Positions 1 through 9,639 are shown, counted from the first letter of the stretch. The stretch: DNA of 64,000 nucleotides from CAWBCI01 sp963787195 (GCA_963787195.1 CAWBCI010000087.1:3159-67158); one strand, 5' to 3'. Made by a program: numbers and translations. Notes: generated from the sequence alone by a model not told the origin.

Positions 1-195
1 GAAAATGTTATTGCTTTGCAATTTCACCCGGAAATGAACGAAAAGAATATCCGGGATCTCGTAGATCACACAAGATCTGAACTGGTGAAGGATACTTTTG
101 TCCAGACAGAATCTGAGATCCTGGAAGGCTATTCTAAGTATGCTATGACCGGCAGGAAAATACTGTTTGAACTATTAGATTATTTAATAGGATAA
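1..195 (+). CDS. Class I glutamine amidotransferase, C-terminal end (partial)
   Basis: Frame 1 is open from the first base to a TAA at 193-195 and gives the last 64 residues of a protein that begins before the window. The visible part contains ALQFHPE, the His/Glu pair of the class I glutamine amidotransferase triad (the Cys would lie upstream), followed by an acidic linker and the helical end MTGRKILFELLDYLIG. This is typical of stand-alone GMP-synthase-like or gamma-glutamyl-type amidotransferases. The substrate cannot be told from this fragment. It is followed 49 bp later by the GH127 gene on the same strand. Confidence 0.7.
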   Translation, partial: ENVIALQFHPEMNEKNIRDLVDHTRSELVKDTFVQTESEILEGYSKYAMTGRKILFELLDYLIG

Positions 196-244
196 GGTTT
201 ATGTAAGAAAGTGATCATAGTCTGAATATAATTTTGAATATGTC

Positions 245-2182
245 ATGAAAAGATATTTCATACTGATCCTTATAGCTTTAAGCCTGAACTCGTGCAATTG
301 GAATAAGGGGATTTCGAAAGATTATCCGATACAGCCGGTTCCTTTTACCAGGGTACATCTCAGCGATCATTTCTGGGCACCACGATTAAAAATTAATAAA
401 GAAGTCACTATTCCTGTGGCATTCCGGCAATCGGAAAAAACCGGGAGGATAGAAAATTTTAAAATTGCAGGCGGACTTGAAAAAGGCAGTTTTTGTTCAA
501 AATATTCTTTTGATGATTCGGATGTATATAAAAATATAGAAGGGGCTGCCTATTCCCTGGAAGAATATCCTGATCCTGCCCTTGAATCATACCTGGATTC
601 GCTCATCACTTATATTGCCGCAGCCCAGGAAGATGACGGTTACCTTTATACCAACCGTACCATCGATCCGGAAAATACCCTGCCCATGTCGGGCAAAAAA
701 AGATGGGAACGCATAGAGGAAGGAAGCCATGAACTTTATAACCTTGGTCACCTTTATGAAGCTGCTGTCGCCTATTATCAGGCTACCGGGAAAAAAACGC
801 TTTTAAATGTGGCACTGAAGAGCGCCGACCTGATTGAACGGGATTTCGGATGGGGAAAGATTGAAAAGGTTCCCGGACATCAGGAAATAGAAATCGGGCT
901 CGTAAAACTTTACCGCCTTACCGGAAAAGAGAAATACCTCAATTTGGCAAAATTTTTCCTGGACGCCCGGGGGCCCGGAGGAGAAAGGTATAACCAGATG
1001 CATAAAAAAGTTGTGGATCAGGACAGTGCAGTTGGCCATGCGGTGAGGGCCCAGTATATGTACTCGGCCATGGCTGATGTGGCGGCGCTCACCGGTGACG
1101 GGCAGTATATCAGGGCCATTGACAGACTCTGGGAAGATGTCACAAACTGTAAGACTTATATCACCGGGGGCATAGGTTCAGATAGGAATAATGAAGGATT
1201 CGGACCGGCATATGAACTGCCAAATCAGACAGCTTATTGTGAAACCTGCGCTGCTGTGGCCAATGCTTTATGGAACCAACGCATGTTCCTGCTACACGGC
1301 GATGCCAGGTATTATGATGTTCTGGAAAGGGTTCTATACAATGGCCTCTTATCCGGAGTGTCCCTGTCGGGCGATCATTTCTTCTATCCCAATCCACTGG
1401 CATCGCAAGGAAATTACCAGAGGAAAGAATGGTTTGGATGTGCCTGCTGCCCGGTGAATATTTCCCGTTTTATTCCTTCTGTCCCGGGATATGTGTATGC
1501 GACTTCAGGTAATAAACTCTATGTCAATCTCTATATTTCTGATTCTGCAGAGTTTGAGCTCGATGGAAAAGATTTGCAAATCAAACAGGAATCGGATTAT
1601 CCCTGGAATGGCAAGATCAGGATTAGCCTCAGTCCAGGGTCATCTCAAAACTTTGTACTGATGCTCCGTATTCCGGGCTGGGCGATGAACCAGGCATTTC
1701 CGGGCGATCTGTATAATTTTGCAGAAGACTATCCTAAGGCGGCTGAACTAACTGTGAATGGCGAAAAAACTCCTGTAAACCTGGAATATGGCTATGCAAG
1801 CCTGAACAGAAAATGGGAAAAAGGCGATGTGGTAGAGCTTAATCTTCCCATGCCGGTCAGGAAAATTATTGCCAATAAAAATGTTAAGGCTGATAAAGAT
1901 CGCGTGGCTTTGCAAAGAGGGCCGGTAGTTTATTGCCTCGAATGGCCCGACCAGGCCGGCATAAAGCTAAGTGAACTCTCAATCGGAGAAGATTTCAATC
2001 CCGTAGCTGAATATAGAACTGATTTGCTGAATGGAGTGGAACTTATTCATGGCCGTGGTACTATCCGGGAAACCCTCAGGCATAAAACTCAGGTCAAAAG
2101 TGTGGAAATTACAGCTATCCCCTATTATTCCTGGGCAAACAGGGGGGCCGGAGAAATGGAAGTCTGGATCCCTGTGGAATAA
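245..2182 (+). CDS. Glycoside hydrolase family 127 lipoprotein (beta-L-arabinofuranosidase-like)
   Basis: This is a 645-residue protein with a type II signal peptide (lipobox LNSC, lipidated Cys17), so it is probably anchored in the outer membrane or periplasm. It matches the GH127/DUF1680 family: an (alpha/alpha)6 barrel followed by beta-sandwich domains. The motif ETC (Glu333, Cys335) and the paired CC in GCACCPVN (Cys401, Cys402) correspond by motif to the zinc site and nucleophile Cys of Bifidobacterium HypBA1, an exo-beta-L-arabinofuranosidase. Length is normal for the family and the reading frame is intact. There is no SusC/SusD pair nearby, so it does not belong to a visible polysaccharide utilisation locus. 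The exact sugar specificity is inferred only from the family. Confidence 0.85.
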   Translation: MKRYFILILIALSLNSCNWNKGISKDYPIQPVPFTRVHLSDHFWAPRLKINKEVTIPVAFRQSEKTGRIENFKIAGGLEKGSFCSKYSFDDSDVYKNIEGAAYSLEEYPDPALESYLDSLITYIAAAQEDDGYLYTNRTIDPENTLPMSGKKRWERIEEGSHELYNLGHLYEAAVAYYQATGKKTLLNVALKSADLIERDFGWGKIEKVPGHQEIEIGLVKLYRLTGKEKYLNLAKFFLDARGPGGERYNQMHKKVVDQDSAVGHAVRAQYMYSAMADVAALTGDGQYIRAIDRLWEDVTNCKTYITGGIGSDRNNEGFGPAYELPNQTAYCETCAAVANALWNQRMFLLHGDARYYDVLERVLYNGLLSGVSLSGDHFFYPNPLASQGNYQRKEWFGCACCPVNISRFIPSVPGYVYATSGNKLYVNLYISDSAEFELDGKDLQIKQESDYPWNGKIRISLSPGSSQNFVLMLRIPGWAMNQAFPGDLYNFAEDYPKAAELTVNGEKTPVNLEYGYASLNRKWEKGDVVELNLPMPVRKIIANKNVKADKDRVALQRGPVVYCLEWPDQAGIKLSELSIGEDFNPVAEYRTDLLNGVELIHGRGTIRETLRHKTQVKSVEITAIPYYSWANRGAGEMEVWIPVE

Positions 2183-2399
2183 AATTGACCAGGCATTTAA
2201 AACAGCATAAAATATCTTTAAGCCTTTGCTCAAAAAGATAGAAAAAAAACCAGTTGAAGATTTATTGCCATCAGGTTCAGGAAACGCATCGCCTCTTTTT
2301 CTATAAGATAAACCGGTCGGCAGCCATTGATAAATTCCCCGTGCTTTTTAACCCGGAAGTATCCTGGTATGGATTAAGGCAATATAGAGTATATAACTC

Positions 2400-3602
2400 T
2401 TAACGGGAGGGTGCCCGGCCTGAATCTTTCATCTTATCGATATCTTCTCGCAGACGGCGGGCGAGTTCACTGCTTTCTTTGAGTGATGCTTTTATCTCTT
2501 CATCTTCCCTGGAAATATCAGTAATATCCAGGCCTATACTCATGATTCCATTGATTTTACCTACCGGATCCTTCAAGGTTACATTATGCCAGGCAATCAT
2601 GCGTTCTTCCCCGGATTTAGTCAGAATGGGATTATAATAAACCTTATGGAACTGATGTTCAACAATTTCAAGAAAAGCCACCTGCATATCATAGGATATA
2701 TTTGGTGGAAGAAAAAAATGAAACCAGTCTTTACCTATGACTTCTTCCCTCTTATACCCTGTTATTTCAAGAAGGTAGGGATTAACGTAGTCAATAATTC
2801 CCATCCTGTTAAGAGTTATTGCGATCAGCTGGGCTTCAGTAACAAATTGTTCCCACACTTTTTCATTAAGCACTACTTTATTCCGTCTGTTCAACTCCCC
2901 GGTAATTCTATGCTGTAGGGTTAGTAAAAGCATTATTAATCCGCCAAACAATACAAAGGCTTGCACAAATATCTGGCTGAAACCATATGCGACCACTATC
3001 AGGTCATAGATTCCTGCTGCCAGCAATGCTACCACCCCTGCCATGGCAAATTTACCTTCTTTTTTTTCGAGTTTTGATGTTTCAGTTATCACCATATAAA
3101 GGGCAACACCAACAGTGTATACCAGACCGATTAGCATAATAAAAAGCCAGGGAGTAATGCCACTGCCCGTTTTAAGAAATCCATCCACCGAAACAAGGCT
3201 ACCTTCAAAGGGGGGGATTAATAATCTGAATATTAAGCTCGCCGGCAATATTAGGTCGATCATCATTAAAAGGCCTAAAAATAAAATAGAGCTTTTGAGA
3301 AGTCTTTTATGCTGCCGGCTTAAGAAATAATATATTCCACATATTAAGGCCAGGTAGGATGCCAGCCGGAAAAATTGCTGAAATTTCAAAATATTCAGAC
3401 TAAGCTGGGCTTCAGTTGACGGAGATAATCGTAAGAAAATGGTGATAGAATACACAAAAAGGGCATATCCCATTAAAGCCACCGTCAGATTAGAATCCCT
3501 AATTGGTCCGCGTTTTAATAGGTATAAGGCCAGAAAGCCTATAAACAAACTGATGGCAGCAATTGCTACCATCAGGTAAGCGTAGATTGTCATATCAAAC
3601 AA
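2400..3602 (-). CDS. Seven-helix membrane sensor with C-terminal PAS domain
   Basis: This 400-residue protein has about seven hydrophobic segments between residues 5 and 230, then a single PAS domain at roughly 245-370 (NRMGIIDYVNPYLLEITGY, GKDWFHFFLPP, and GIMSIGLDITDI at the PAC end). It ends in a short charged coiled tail. No histidine kinase, GGDEF, EAL or DNA-binding domain follows, so it has a sensory front end with no visible output. It may signal through a partner, or it may be the sensor half of a split kinase. An alternative Met lies at residue 4. The gene stands alone, convergent with the GH127 gene. Confidence 0.7.
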   Translation of the reverse strand: MFDMTIYAYLMVAIAAISLFIGFLALYLLKRGPIRDSNLTVALMGYALFVYSITIFLRLSPSTEAQLSLNILKFQQFFRLASYLALICGIYYFLSRQHKRLLKSSILFLGLLMMIDLILPASLIFRLLIPPFEGSLVSVDGFLKTGSGITPWLFIMLIGLVYTVGVALYMVITETSKLEKKEGKFAMAGVVALLAAGIYDLIVVAYGFSQIFVQAFVLFGGLIMLLLTLQHRITGELNRRNKVVLNEKVWEQFVTEAQLIAITLNRMGIIDYVNPYLLEITGYKREEVIGKDWFHFFLPPNISYDMQVAFLEIVEHQFHKVYYNPILTKSGEERMIAWHNVTLKDPVGKINGIMSIGLDITDISREDEEIKASLKESSELARRLREDIDKMKDSGRAPSR

Positions 3603-3730
3603 TAAAATAACTTGCCCGGCAAAACTTACCCAACTAAAGTACTAATTATATTTATCACAAATCAAATAAATTTTGCCGGATAAATTGCAATGTGCTTATG
3701 GAATTTCCAGGGAATTCAGCAAAGTTTTTT

Positions 3731-4312
3731 TCAGAAATTGGTGATATGGCCCTGCATAACCACCGACTTGTCGATGGGAACAATATTCCCAATAAAAGAT
3801 ACAGTCCCGCCATGATCGCTATTGACCGTCAAGGTGCTGTTTCCGTCAGAATCAATACTCAGGAACTGGTAAGATGCTACGCCGGCGCCCTGAATATGCA
3901 ACTGAACAAATATGGGTTTATTCGATTTACCCGGATCAACTTCGAATTTATCAACGTGTCCCTGCACTGTGATTCCGCCCAATCCATTCCAACTCAGCAG
4001 TCCTTTAAAGCTTAGTTGAACAATTGCCGTATCCCCTTCAATTTTTATAAAATTAAACATAGGGTTTATAAAGACACGTCTTCCTTCATCATTCTGGATA
4101 AAATTATTCTCAAGCACAAATTTCCTGCTGTTGACTAGTTCCAATATTTGCTGCTTGTTTTTTTGCATTTGCTTTTGTCGGGATAACTTCGTCTCTTTCA
4201 ATTTCATATCTTTTGTCTTTGCATCCTGTGCAAAGGAAGTTTGCCATGCAGTCATCATAATTATTATCAAAACTGAAATAATCTTTATTCCGAAATTTAT
4301 TCTCGTTTTCAT
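3731..4312 (-). CDS. DUF4251 domain-containing exported protein
   Basis: A 193-residue protein with an N-terminal signal peptide (hydrophobic stretch about residues 9-24, cleavage near SFAQ-D). It then has a Lys-rich alpha-helical linker and a beta-rich DUF4251 domain with the family-typical phrases VFINPMFNFIKIEGDTAI and NGLGGITVQGHV. The family is common in Bacteroidota and has no known biochemical function. The gene is alone between the PAS protein and the divergent Rrf2/pst region. Confidence 0.75.
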   Translation of the reverse strand: MKTRINFGIKIISVLIIIMMTAWQTSFAQDAKTKDMKLKETKLSRQKQMQKNKQQILELVNSRKFVLENNFIQNDEGRRVFINPMFNFIKIEGDTAIVQLSFKGLLSWNGLGGITVQGHVDKFEVDPGKSNKPIFVQLHIQGAGVASYQFLSIDSDGNSTLTVNSDHGGTVSFIGNIVPIDKSVVMQGHITNF

Positions 4313-4515
4313 AGTTAATTCTTTATTTAATTAAAATTTATCTTACATAAAATTTTCAAAAATTATACCAGACATCCCGATTTTCAAAATTAAGTGACTG
4401 ATTTTAAATATATTTAACAAAGGATGCCAGGACTTGTAAATATCCTTCCGTCAACAAATATCGGCATCATCAAGTGGGCAGAGAATTTTTCTAACTTTAC
4501 GGAAATTTATCAGCC

Positions 4516-4953
4516 ATGCTCTCCAAAAAAGCACAATATTCAATTCAGGCATTGTTGCGCCTGGCGAGGGATTATGCAAAAGGCCCCATCCAAATCCGTC
4601 AGATTGCCGAGGACCAGAATGTTCCTAAAAAATTCCTGGAAACCATATTACTCGACCTAAAGAATGAAGGGATATTGGGAAGTAAAAAAGGTAAAGGGGG
4701 TGGATATTACCTGATAAAAAGACCGGAAGAAGTAGACCTGGCCTCAATCATCCGTCTTTTCGACGGAGCTATTGCATTGCTTCCCTGCGCCACTTTTAAA
4801 TATTATCAGCCTTGCAATCATTGTAAGGATGAAGCTATTTGCGGAGTAAGGAGTGTCATCAGGGACCTTCGCGACGCAATGGTACAATTTCTTAAAAACA
4901 CCAGTCTACAGGATATACTGGAAAGAGAAGACAGGCTTAAAGATATTCCATAA
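4516..4953 (+). CDS. Rrf2 family transcriptional regulator
   Basis: A 145-residue Rrf2-type winged-helix regulator. The N-terminal HTH (SKKAQYSIQALLRLARD, QIAEDQNVPKKFLETIL) and wing (GSKKGKGGGYYL) are textbook. A Cys cluster around residues 95-115 (C at LLPC, then CNHC and CGV) could bind an Fe-S cluster, as in IscR, NsrR or RsrR, which would make it sensitive to redox, NO or iron. The pst operon starts 84 bp downstream on the same strand, so this gene may control it. That is inferred from position only. The effector is unknown. Confidence 0.85.
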   Translation: MLSKKAQYSIQALLRLARDYAKGPIQIRQIAEDQNVPKKFLETILLDLKNEGILGSKKGKGGGYYLIKRPEEVDLASIIRLFDGAIALLPCATFKYYQPCNHCKDEAICGVRSVIRDLRDAMVQFLKNTSLQDILEREDRLKDIP

Positions 4954-5037
4954 AAAAATATATTTATTAGTCTACTATTTCTATAGATTATATATATTTA
5001 CTATTTATAATTTATTGACCAGATATCTTAAGCTAAA

Positions 5038-6072
5038 ATGCACATCTATCATAGAATAAGCCCGGGAAGCATATTGTTCTGTATAGCGTTTTCCATGATC
5101 AATTTAATTTCCTGTACTGAAAACCGGCAAAATAATTCCAATTCCCATCATAAAGCTAAACAAAAGGCTAAGATCACGAATCTTGAGATCCATGGCGCCA
5201 ATGCACTTTATCCACTTTCCCAGGTTTGGGCTGATGAATACAGCAAAAACCATCCACTGACGAGGATAAATGTTTTCCCGGGTAGTTCCTCAAAAGGACT
5301 TGCCGATACCAAACACGGCTTAGCGGACCTCGGAATGTACTCAGATTTACCGGACAGCCTCGATTTTAAAGACCTCATTTCGTTCAAGGTAGCAAAAGAT
5401 GCTGTGGTCGCGGTCATGAGCAGTAAAAATCCAGCCATTCATATCATTCAGACAAAAGGGATAAGTAAGCAAAGTTTTTATGAAATTTATGTTAATGGAA
5501 GAATAAAACGCTGGGATCAGTTTGATGGAATCAGCAAACGGAACAGGATAAATATTTTCACCCGTTCGGATGCCAGTGGGGCTGCCAGTGTCTGGGCCGA
5601 ATATCTGGGCTGTAAGCAGGAATCCCTAAGGGGAACCGGCGTTTATGGTGATGCCGGGATGAGCCAGGTGATCCGCACGGATGCATACGCTTTGGGCTAT
5701 GACAACCTGCGTTATGTTTATGATATCACCACTGCAGATGTATATCCCGGTTTGCAAGTGGTTCCAATCGATCTGAACGATAACGGCCGGCTGGATCCGG
5801 ATGAAGATTTCTATTCTGATGTCCGAAGTTTTAACCAGGCTGTCAAAAATGGTTTATATCCCTATCCGCTCTCCCGGGATCTCTATTTTGTGATAAATCC
5901 TGCAAAAGTCCGGCCTGAAACACTGGATTTCCTCCACTACGTCCTAAATGAAGGCCAGGCTTTTGTGAGCCCTTCAGCTTACATAAACCTCTCATCTGAA
6001 GATATTTCAACCGAACGACAAAAACTGGAAAAATTATTATCAAAAATTCATCATACTGATACCTCAAACTAA
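5038..6072 (+). CDS. pstS: Phosphate ABC transporter substrate-binding lipoprotein, PstS paralogue 1
   Basis: A 344-residue lipoprotein (Cys26 after LIS) of the PstS/PBP-like family. Phosphate-binding features are the loop NVFPGSSSKGLAD, the acidic ADLGMYSD, and TRSDASGAASVW, the equivalent of the usual RSDGSGT element. Unusually, residues 245-256 (DLNDNGRLDPDE) match a 12-residue EF-hand-like calcium loop inserted before the C-terminal lobe. It is the first gene of a tight operon with a second pstS 6 bp downstream, then pstC, pstA, pstB and a porin. No phoU or phoBR is present in the window. The ligand could be another oxyanion, but the full permease set favours phosphate. Confidence 0.85.
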   Translation: MHIYHRISPGSILFCIAFSMINLISCTENRQNNSNSHHKAKQKAKITNLEIHGANALYPLSQVWADEYSKNHPLTRINVFPGSSSKGLADTKHGLADLGMYSDLPDSLDFKDLISFKVAKDAVVAVMSSKNPAIHIIQTKGISKQSFYEIYVNGRIKRWDQFDGISKRNRINIFTRSDASGAASVWAEYLGCKQESLRGTGVYGDAGMSQVIRTDAYALGYDNLRYVYDITTADVYPGLQVVPIDLNDNGRLDPDEDFYSDVRSFNQAVKNGLYPYPLSRDLYFVINPAKVRPETLDFLHYVLNEGQAFVSPSAYINLSSEDISTERQKLEKLLSKIHHTDTSN

Positions 6073-6078
6073 TTAAAA

Positions 6079-7074
6079 ATGAAAAAGGCTCACATCATTT
6101 TCAAAATGTCTTCAATTCTGTCAGTTTTAGTGATCATAATAGCTTTGAGCTCCTGTTCCGGCCCTTCTGCAAAAAAGGCTCATGACAAGCATCTGGAAGG
6201 CTCTGTTTCCATTTCGGGAGCCTTTGCACTTTATCCCATGACGGTTAAATGGGCTGAGGAGTTCCGGAAAAAAAACCCGGATGTTCGCATTGACATATCT
6301 GCAGGAGGAGCAGGGAAAGGCATGATGGATGCCCTCTCGGGCATGGTCGAACTGGGTATGTTTTCAAGGGAAATCAGCCAGGCAGAAATTGATAAAGGTG
6401 CATGGTACATAGCGGTGGCCAAAGATGCAGTGCTACCGACAATCAGCAGTGATAACCCTTCTCTTGATTATTTGACAGGTCATGGTTTTACTCAGGACGT
6501 TTTCAAGCAGATTTTTTTGGATGACCGCATTCACACCTGGGGAGAATACACCAAAGATCAGAATTCTTCCAGAATGAATATATATACCCGCTCTGATGCA
6601 TGCGGAGCTGCGGAAATGTGGGGCAAATACCTGGGCCAAAACCAGGAAGCCCTGAAGGGTGTCGGGGTATTCGGGGATCCGGGCATCGCCGATGCTGTCA
6701 AAAACGATCCCCTGGGTATCGGTTATAATAATGTGGTCTATGCCTATGATATGACAAGCCGGAAACTATACCCGGGCTTGCAGATCATCCCGATAGATCT
6801 GAATGCGAACGGGCTCATCGATCCTGATGAAAACTTCTATGGCAGCCTTGACTCTGTCATGAATGCTATACGGGATATGCGCTATCCCAGTCCACCCGCC
6901 AGAGAACTGTATTTTGTAGCTGGTGGCAAACCCGATAACCCGGTCGTAATTGCCTTTCTGGATTGGATACTTAGCGAAGGCCAGCAATATGTCAATCAGG
7001 CCGGATACGTGCAGTTGTCCCCTCAAATGATTGAGAGCGAAAGAAATAAACTTAAATCCGGTTTAAAGCGATGA
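6079..7074 (+). CDS. pstS: Phosphate ABC transporter substrate-binding lipoprotein, PstS paralogue 2
   Basis: A 331-residue lipoprotein (Cys26 in LSSC) homologous along its whole length to the preceding PstS. Matching elements are ISGAFALYPMTVKWAEEF, DISAGGAGKGMMDAL, ELGMFSREI and TRSDACGAAEMW. It has the same EF-hand-like loop, DLNANGLIDPDE, at residues 240-251. The two genes probably arose by tandem duplication and have diverged, for example in affinity. The stop codon overlaps the pstC start by 4 bp (ATGA), which suggests translational coupling. Confidence 0.85.
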   Translation: MKKAHIIFKMSSILSVLVIIIALSSCSGPSAKKAHDKHLEGSVSISGAFALYPMTVKWAEEFRKKNPDVRIDISAGGAGKGMMDALSGMVELGMFSREISQAEIDKGAWYIAVAKDAVLPTISSDNPSLDYLTGHGFTQDVFKQIFLDDRIHTWGEYTKDQNSSRMNIYTRSDACGAAEMWGKYLGQNQEALKGVGVFGDPGIADAVKNDPLGIGYNNVVYAYDMTSRKLYPGLQIIPIDLNANGLIDPDENFYGSLDSVMNAIRDMRYPSPPARELYFVAGGKPDNPVVIAFLDWILSEGQQYVNQAGYVQLSPQMIESERNKLKSGLKR

Positions 7075-7970
7075 AGCTCAGCATACAAAGGTATTTGCGA
7101 AACCGCTTGCATAGTTCATGGATGTACCTTAGCCTGGTCTTAGTGATCCTCATGCCCATAATTCTGGGTTTGGGGCTTTTATTCAAATCACACATGCTCC
7201 TGGAAGGACAATCCCTTTCGCACTTACTCTTTTCGGCAGACTGGAGGCCACTTTCGGGAAAATTCGGTTTTCTGCCTTTTATCATCAGCTCCTTATGGGT
7301 TACTATCCTGGCATTGCTAATAGCAGGACCGGTTTGCCTGCTGACTTCCATCCATCTGACCCAATATGCCAAACGCTGGGTTCTGAAAATCATGCATCCG
7401 GTCATCGACATCCTGGCCGGAATCCCATCGGTAATTTATGGAGTCTGGGGTATTCTGGTCATAGTACCCTTTATCTCCAATTATGTGGCGCCGCTTTTCG
7501 GAAAAGAGATTTCGGGTTATAGTATTATTTCGGGTTCCATAGTATTGGCCGTGATGATCATTCCTTTCGTTCTGAATATTCTGATCGATGTTTTCAGGAC
7601 CATTCCTGACGAACTGAAAGAAGCTTCCCTTGCTTTGGGAGCCAGCCAGTGGCAGACCATAAAAAGGGTTATGGTTAGAAAAGCTTTTCCGGGTATCATC
7701 TCAGCTTTTGGCCTTGGATTGTCAAGGGCTTTCGGGGAGACGATCGCGGTTCTGATGGTGGTAGGAAATGTGGCGAAAATCCCCACCGGGGTATTTCAGC
7801 CCGGATATCCTCTTCCGGCACTTATAGCAAATAATTACGGTGAAATGCTATCGATACCGATGTATGATTCAGCATTGATGCTGGCTGCCTTAATCCTTTT
7901 CGTGGTGGTACTCTTGTTCAATATCGCATCCAGACTTGCAATTATCCGCCTCGAAAAACACACAAATTGA
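7071..7970 (+). CDS. pstC: Phosphate ABC transporter permease PstC
   Basis: A 299-residue inner-membrane permease with six predicted helices. The cytoplasmic coupling loop has the EAA-type motif (DELKEASLALGASQWQTIKRV), and the PstC-like segments IDILAGIPSVIYGVWG and LGLSRAFGETIAVLMVVG are present. It forms the membrane channel with PstA. Its start overlaps the end of the second pstS, and pstA follows after 24 bp. Confidence 0.9.
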   Translation: MKLSIQRYLRNRLHSSWMYLSLVLVILMPIILGLGLLFKSHMLLEGQSLSHLLFSADWRPLSGKFGFLPFIISSLWVTILALLIAGPVCLLTSIHLTQYAKRWVLKIMHPVIDILAGIPSVIYGVWGILVIVPFISNYVAPLFGKEISGYSIISGSIVLAVMIIPFVLNILIDVFRTIPDELKEASLALGASQWQTIKRVMVRKAFPGIISAFGLGLSRAFGETIAVLMVVGNVAKIPTGVFQPGYPLPALIANNYGEMLSIPMYDSALMLAALILFVVVLLFNIASRLAIIRLEKHTN

Positions 7971-7994
7971 TCTTTTCATTTTAAAAAAATAAAA

Positions 7995-8861
7995 ATGAAA
8001 TCTTTTAAAAAGGCAAGATATATAGAAGAAAAAGTATTCAGGGTACTGATGTTTTTTTCCACCACCCTGATCGTCCTGACCCTTTTAATTATCATTTTCA
8101 GTATTTTATACAAAGGCCTGCCGGCTATATCCTGGGAAATGCTCAGCCAGACCCCGAAAGGGGGATTCTATTTCGGAAAGGAAGGAGGTATCCTGAATGC
8201 CATAATAGGTTCGCTCTACCTTTCGATTGGAGCTACCCTTCTTGCCTTTATCTTCGGTTTGCCTGTTGCTTTGCTGATGAATACAATTCTGGTAAGACGC
8301 AAAAAGCTGGTAAACACCATACGTTTTTTCCTGGACCTGCTATGGGGAATTCCATCAATAGTATATGGGGCTTTCGGCTTCTCAATCATGATCTATTTCG
8401 GCATGAGGACCTCCCTGCTCGCCGGGATCATAACGGTTAGCCTTTTCATTATACCTATTATGATCAGGGCCATTGATGAAGTTTTAAAAACGATTCCAAT
8501 TGGCTTGCTGGAAACCTCTCTTTCCCTGGGATCCACAAATTCCGAAACCGCTTACCGCGTTTTTTTGAGACAGGCTTCACCCGGCATAGTCACTGCTATA
8601 CTTCTTTCGTTTGGCAGGGCCATCGGAGATGCGGCCTCAGTCTTGTTTACCACTGGTTATACCGATCATATTCCGACTTCCCTTTTACAACCTACTGCTA
8701 CACTGCCCCTTGCCATCTTTTTCCAGTTGTCGTCCCCTATCCGGGAAGTACAGGAAAGGGCTTATGCTTCTGCCCTTGTCCTGACTGTTATAATTTTAAT
8801 TATCAGCATACTGGCACGTCTTTATTCAAGAAAGTACCAAAAACATAAAATTAATTACTAA
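7995..8861 (+). CDS. pstA: Phosphate ABC transporter permease PstA
   Basis: A 288-residue permease with six hydrophobic segments. The family landmarks are LDLLWGIPSIVYGAFGF, the coupling loop IPIGLLETSLSLGSTNSET, and LLSFGRAIGDAASVLFTTGY. It partners PstC and contacts the ATPase encoded immediately downstream, with one base between the two genes. An unrelated role is unlikely given the gene order. Confidence 0.9.
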   Translation: MKSFKKARYIEEKVFRVLMFFSTTLIVLTLLIIIFSILYKGLPAISWEMLSQTPKGGFYFGKEGGILNAIIGSLYLSIGATLLAFIFGLPVALLMNTILVRRKKLVNTIRFFLDLLWGIPSIVYGAFGFSIMIYFGMRTSLLAGIITVSLFIIPIMIRAIDEVLKTIPIGLLETSLSLGSTNSETAYRVFLRQASPGIVTAILLSFGRAIGDAASVLFTTGYTDHIPTSLLQPTATLPLAIFFQLSSPIREVQERAYASALVLTVIILIISILARLYSRKYQKHKINY

Positions 8862-8862
8862 T

Positions 8863-9624
8863 ATGGAGGAAGGCGTTAAAATAAAAGTTCAGGACCTTGA
8901 CTTGTACATAGGTAAACAACATATACTTAAGAACATCAATGTTTCTATTCCTGAAAAGAAGATTACGGCTATTCTGGGACCTTCGGGTTGTGGAAAAACG
9001 ACCCTGATGAAAAGTATGAACCGACTTACCGACCTTTATCCGGATGTAAAGGTTTCCGGACAGATTTTTATTAATGATGAAGATATCCTGAATCCACAGA
9101 TTGATATTTTTAGTCTGCGCCAGAAAATGGGTCTTTTATCTCAGCGGCCCTTTCCTTTGCCGATGAATATTTACAATAATGTAGCTTATGGATTGAGGAT
9201 CAGTGGCCGGAGGGACAGGAAATACCTGGACATGAGGGTCGAACGATATTTGCAGCAGGCCAATCTCTGGGAAGAGGTTAAAAACAGGTTAAAGGAACCG
9301 GCTTCTAAACTAAGTATAGGACAACAGCAAAGGCTTTGCCTGGCACGCGGATTGGCGGTAGATCCTGAAATTATCCTGGCCGATGAACCAACTTCGGCCC
9401 TGGATCCCATCTCAAGCCAGGCCATTGAAGATAAGTTTATAGATCTTAAAAAGAATTATACCATAGTGTTGGTGACCCATGTTTTACGCCAGGCTAAAAG
9501 GATTGCTGATCATGTTATTTTCATGTATATGGGAGAAGTGATAGAGCAGGGCCCGGCAGAAGTTATTTTCAATGATCCCCGAGAAGAAAAGACCAAGGCA
9601 TATCTGAAAGGTTTATTTTATTAA
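8863..9624 (+). CDS. pstB: Phosphate ABC transporter ATP-binding protein PstB
   Basis: A 253-residue ABC ATPase. Walker A is GPSGCGKTT, Walker B is EIILADEP, and PstB-type segments include LSQRPFPLPMNIYNNVAYG. The signature reads LSIGQ instead of the usual LSGGQ, a mild deviation. Walker B has Ala before Asp where Met or Leu is usual. It energises PstCA. A beta-barrel gene follows after 15 bp, so the operon appears to encode the whole route from outer membrane to cytoplasm. Confidence 0.9.
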   Translation: MEEGVKIKVQDLDLYIGKQHILKNINVSIPEKKITAILGPSGCGKTTLMKSMNRLTDLYPDVKVSGQIFINDEDILNPQIDIFSLRQKMGLLSQRPFPLPMNIYNNVAYGLRISGRRDRKYLDMRVERYLQQANLWEEVKNRLKEPASKLSIGQQQRLCLARGLAVDPEIILADEPTSALDPISSQAIEDKFIDLKKNYTIVLVTHVLRQAKRIADHVIFMYMGEVIEQGPAEVIFNDPREEKTKAYLKGLFY

Positions 9625-9639
9625 TTTTTAAAGATTATA

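Noticed and set aside
245..2182. Polysaccharide utilisation locus around the GH127 and GH2 genes
   Set aside because: The two glycosidases are 29 kb apart and no SusC/SusD pair, sensor or further glycosidase is near either one.
2242..2403. Open stretch in the gap after GH127, reading like coding sequence (FFYKINRSAAIDKFPVLF)
   Set aside because: No start codon, bounded by an in-frame TAG, no recognised family. It could be a gene remnant but support is too thin.
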